NCBI GenBank assembly: GCA_018610125.1 | Contig: JAHEOI010000295.1 | Location: forward strand, 1 to 8,933 | Direction: 5' to 3' | Source: Verrucomicrobiota bacterium | Lineage (GTDB): Bacteria > Verrucomicrobiota > Verrucomicrobiia > Limisphaerales > JAHEOI01 | Length of the DNA: 8,933 nucleotides | Part shown: piece after piece, positions 6,912 to 8,933 of the stretch | Layout: every line of letters begins with the position of its first letter | Numbering within the stretch: position 1 is the stretch's first letter | Program-made: the position numbers and the translations under genes | The notes under the pieces: generated by a model | What the model saw: only the letters and a program-made list of their open reading frames with translations | Told to the model about the DNA's origin: nothing | Database searches by the model: none

Positions 6912-8393
6912 ATGACACAAAAAATAGGCTCTTTTCTCCAAATCGCCGCGCTCTTTGGGCTCGCGGCGGGCCTCCCGCTGCGAACCTCCGGCGAAGACAC
7001 AGACTCTTCCCGGAATATCATCGTGATTCTCAGTGACGATCATCGTTACGACTTCATGGGGTTCATGGATACCCCATCGTTCTTGGAGACGCCCAACCTT
7101 GATCGTATCGCCTCGCAAGGAGCGCATATTCAAAATGCCTTTGTCAGCACTTCGCTTTGCTCTCCCAGCCGTGCTTCCATCCTGACCGGACAATACGCCC
7201 ATCGTCATGGGGTGGTAGACAATCAGCGCCGCGTTCCTGAAGGGACCTTATTTTTCCCGGAAGTGCTGCAAGATTCCGGCTATCACACCGCCTTTATCGG
7301 GAAGTGGCACATGGGACGCGCCAGTGCCGAGCCGCGACGCGGCTTCGACCATTGGGTCAGCTTCCGGGGGCAAGGGAGCTACTTCGACCCGACCTTAAAT
7401 ATCAACGGCAATAAAAGGGAATTTAGTGGTTACACCACGGACATCCTTACCAAGCAAGCCCGCGAGTGGCTCAAGAATGAAGCCCAAGAGCCATTTTTTC
7501 TCTATCTTTCCTACAAGGCAGTGCACTACCCATTTCAACCGGCGAAACGCCATGACGAACGCTATGCCAACAAGGAAGTCGAGTTTCCCGAAACCACGGC
7601 CAATACCGAGGAAAACTATGCGAGCCAGCCGCAATGGGTGCGAGAGCGCCGCTACAGCATCCATGGCGTCGACCATATGCTGACGGATCCCTTTGACAAA
7701 GACCCGGTGCCGTCGCTCAAGGAGCTCTATCATCAGTACTGTGAGACACTTTACGGCTTGGACGAGAATATCGGGCGCTTTTTCGACGCATTGCAGGAGA
7801 TGGGATATGCGAAGAGCTCCGCCCTCCTTTATCTTGGAGATAACGGCTTTGCGCTCGGCGAGCATGGCTTTTATGACAAGCGCGACGCCTTTGAGGAATC
7901 GATCCGAATTCCGATGCTTGCTTACGCACCGGACCTAATCGAGCCCGGCTCCTCTGTTCCGCAACTGATCCAGAATATCGACATCGCCCCGACCCTACTC
8001 GATCTCGCCGGAGTCGGGTTTCCGAATGAGGTAACCGTCGACGGACGTTCGTTCCTGCCGCTTCTCAAAGGCAAGGATATTCCCTGGCGAGAAAGCATTC
8101 TTTACGAGTATTACTGGGAGTGGAACTTTCCGGCTACCCCGACGGTTTTTGCGCTACGCTCCCAGCGGTTCAAATACATCTTCTATCACGGAATCTGGGA
8201 TCAGAACGGGCTGTATGACCTCAAAACCGATCCCCACGAACGCCATAACCTCATCCGCGTGCCGGCGTTCCAGGAAAAGGCGGCCAAAATGCGCGATGAG
8301 CTCTTTGACCGTCTGGAGCGTACCGATGGCATGACGATTCCTCTTCGACGCCCGAAAGGGACCCAATTCTACGACCGAAAGCTCAAGGATTAG
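6912..8393 (+). CDS. Exported type I sulfatase 3 (active site CSPSR), N-acetylglucosamine-6-sulfatase-like
   Basis: Third sulfatase, 493 residues from this ATG. A signal peptide is visible (M-T-Q-K, then a hydrophobic run to about residue 22). Metal aspartates are D42-D43 in L-S-D-D-H-R-Y-D. The formylglycine site is C83-S-P-S-R87 followed by A-S-I-L-T-G. GKWH is at 130-133, H205 in A-V-H-Y-P-F, D310-N311 in L-G-D-N-G-F, and K323 in G-E-H-G-F-Y-D-K-R. Near the C-terminus L-Y-D-L-K-T-D-P-H-E-R-H-N-L (434-447) is a sulfatase C-terminal signature. The combination S-D-D-H-R-Y-D, S-L-C-S-P-S-R and H-G-V-V-D-N resembles the mucin-desulfating/N-acetylglucosamine-6-sulfatase group (SulfAtlas S1_11), from recall only; related sulfatase families cannot be excluded. 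The frame is open upstream through an ATG at 6867 and a TTG at 6729 that overlaps the previous gene. Gap to sulfatase 2 is 118 bases, or 73 if 6867 is used. Confidence 0.92.
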   Translation: MTQKIGSFLQIAALFGLAAGLPLRTSGEDTDSSRNIIVILSDDHRYDFMGFMDTPSFLETPNLDRIASQGAHIQNAFVSTSLCSPSRASILTGQYAHRHGVVDNQRRVPEGTLFFPEVLQDSGYHTAFIGKWHMGRASAEPRRGFDHWVSFRGQGSYFDPTLNINGNKREFSGYTTDILTKQAREWLKNEAQEPFFLYLSYKAVHYPFQPAKRHDERYANKEVEFPETTANTEENYASQPQWVRERRYSIHGVDHMLTDPFDKDPVPSLKELYHQYCETLYGLDENIGRFFDALQEMGYAKSSALLYLGDNGFALGEHGFYDKRDAFEESIRIPMLAYAPDLIEPGSSVPQLIQNIDIAPTLLDLAGVGFPNEVTVDGRSFLPLLKGKDIPWRESILYEYYWEWNFPATPTVFALRSQRFKYIFYHGIWDQNGLYDLKTDPHERHNLIRVPAFQEKAAKMRDELFDRLERTDGMTIPLRRPKGTQFYDRKLKD

Positions 8394-8534
8394 CCCCACA
8401 AAAGGTAAGGAAGTGACTTTGAACAGAAGCTCGCAAACGAGCGCCAAGTTTTGAGCAAACTGGATGACGGGCGTCAAGAAATGGCTCGGCTCCCCATGTG
8501 TTGCATCCAGATTCGGTTCGTGATACCCCTAGTT

Positions 8535-8900
8535 ATGGCTTCGGTTTTACCACAAAATACGCTGGTCCGGCATCAAAGCTCAGCTCGGGCTGAACCAAGC
8601 ACTTGCGGGCATCGCTTTCGCCTGATTAGTGACGGTGACAACGATGTCGCGGCGTGGGCTCATACCGTCGATATGGATGGGAGCCGAGCCCACTATCACA
8701 AGGTCGCCACCGAGCTCTATTATGTCGTTGAAGGCGAAGGCACCATCACCCTCGATGGCGTCGAGGAGCCAATCCAAACAGGCTCGATCGTCCATATCCC
8801 ACCTGGCGTCGTGCACAGCTCCAAAGGCAAGATGCGCGTCTTGGTCGTCGGCATCCCCAGTATCCGAGATGACGACGTCTTCTACGCCGATAAGGCCTAA
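8535..8900 (+). CDS. Small single-domain cupin, probable metal binding
   Basis: From this ATG the product has 121 residues and one cupin barrel. Cupin motif 1 is complete (G-S-R-A-H-Y-H-K-V-A-T-E...G, with HxH, four residues, then E), as is the core of motif 2 (G-S-I-V-H-I-P-P-G-V-V-H), giving three His and one Glu as metal ligands. The last conserved Asn of motif 2 is not present. There is no clear signal peptide from this start, so it is probably cytoplasmic. I recall stand-alone cupins of this type, about 115-120 residues with C-G-x-x-x-R-L-I near the start and R-V-L-V-V-G-I-P near the end, without a known function. The frame extends upstream through ATGs at 8496 and 8481 and a TTG at 8451; none has a good ribosome site, and family length favours 8535. 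It follows sulfatase 3 on the same strand and may be the last gene of the operon. A sugar-related role is only a guess from context. Confidence 0.85.
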   Translation: MASVLPQNTLVRHQSSARAEPSTCGHRFRLISDGDNDVAAWAHTVDMDGSRAHYHKVATELYYVVEGEGTITLDGVEEPIQTGSIVHIPPGVVHSSKGKMRVLVVGIPSIRDDDVFYADKA

Positions 8901-8933
8901 GGGTCTGGAAAAAAATAAGTGTGTCATTTGCGC

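Noticed and set aside
8894..8933. Terminator after the cupin
   Set aside because: Only an A-rich stretch follows the stop; no inverted repeat or T-run is seen before the window ends.

Overview
The window most resembles a heterotrophic, glycan-degrading member of the Planctomycetota-Verrucomicrobiota (PVC) group. The grounds are three secreted sulfatases in a row, a very large secreted beta-propeller protein combining PQQ-type repeats with SdrD_B-like and cohesin-like domains, moderately high G+C, few clear Shine-Dalgarno sites, and a GC-rich palindrome cluster of a type I associate with these genomes. This assignment is inference; no marker gene is present.

Left part, minus strand (1-3240): one long gene for a modular exported protein that runs off the left edge. 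In protein order it has a signal peptide, a cohesin-like domain, an eight-blade PQQ-type propeller of 40-residue repeats, a W-P-M-F-H-R-D segment, an SdrD_B-like calcium-binding-type domain, a second cohesin-like domain and a second propeller cut by the window edge. A one-base frame change near 1057-1062 splits it: the first frame ends at a TGA, and the next frame continues exactly the missing half of the second cohesin-like domain.

Middle (3241-3683): a divergent intergenic region of 443 bases. It holds a cluster of perfect small hairpins (about 3409-3555) resembling a REP-like dispersed palindromic element, and possible weak promoters.

Right part, plus strand (3684-8900): three type I (formylglycine-dependent) sulfatases followed by a small cupin, all on the same strand and probably one operon. 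The first two sulfatases overlap by ATGA. Each has an export signal, the Asp-Asp metal site, a distinct C-x-P-x-R active-site motif (CCPTR, CTPSR, CSPSR) and the downstream D-N pair. They are clearly from different sulfatase subfamilies, which suggests that different sulfate positions of one sulfated glycan, or successive intermediates, are hydrolysed in the periplasm. No glycoside hydrolase, transporter or formylglycine-generating enzyme is visible, so the substrate cannot be named. The cupin has a complete HxH...E...H metal site and is probably cytoplasmic; its role is unknown.

I do not see a clearly novel defence, mobile or RNA system. The points most worth a second look are the frame break in the giant propeller protein, the in-frame ATG-to-ATG leaders of 13-15 codons shared by sulfatases 2 and 3 and the cupin, and the palindrome cluster.
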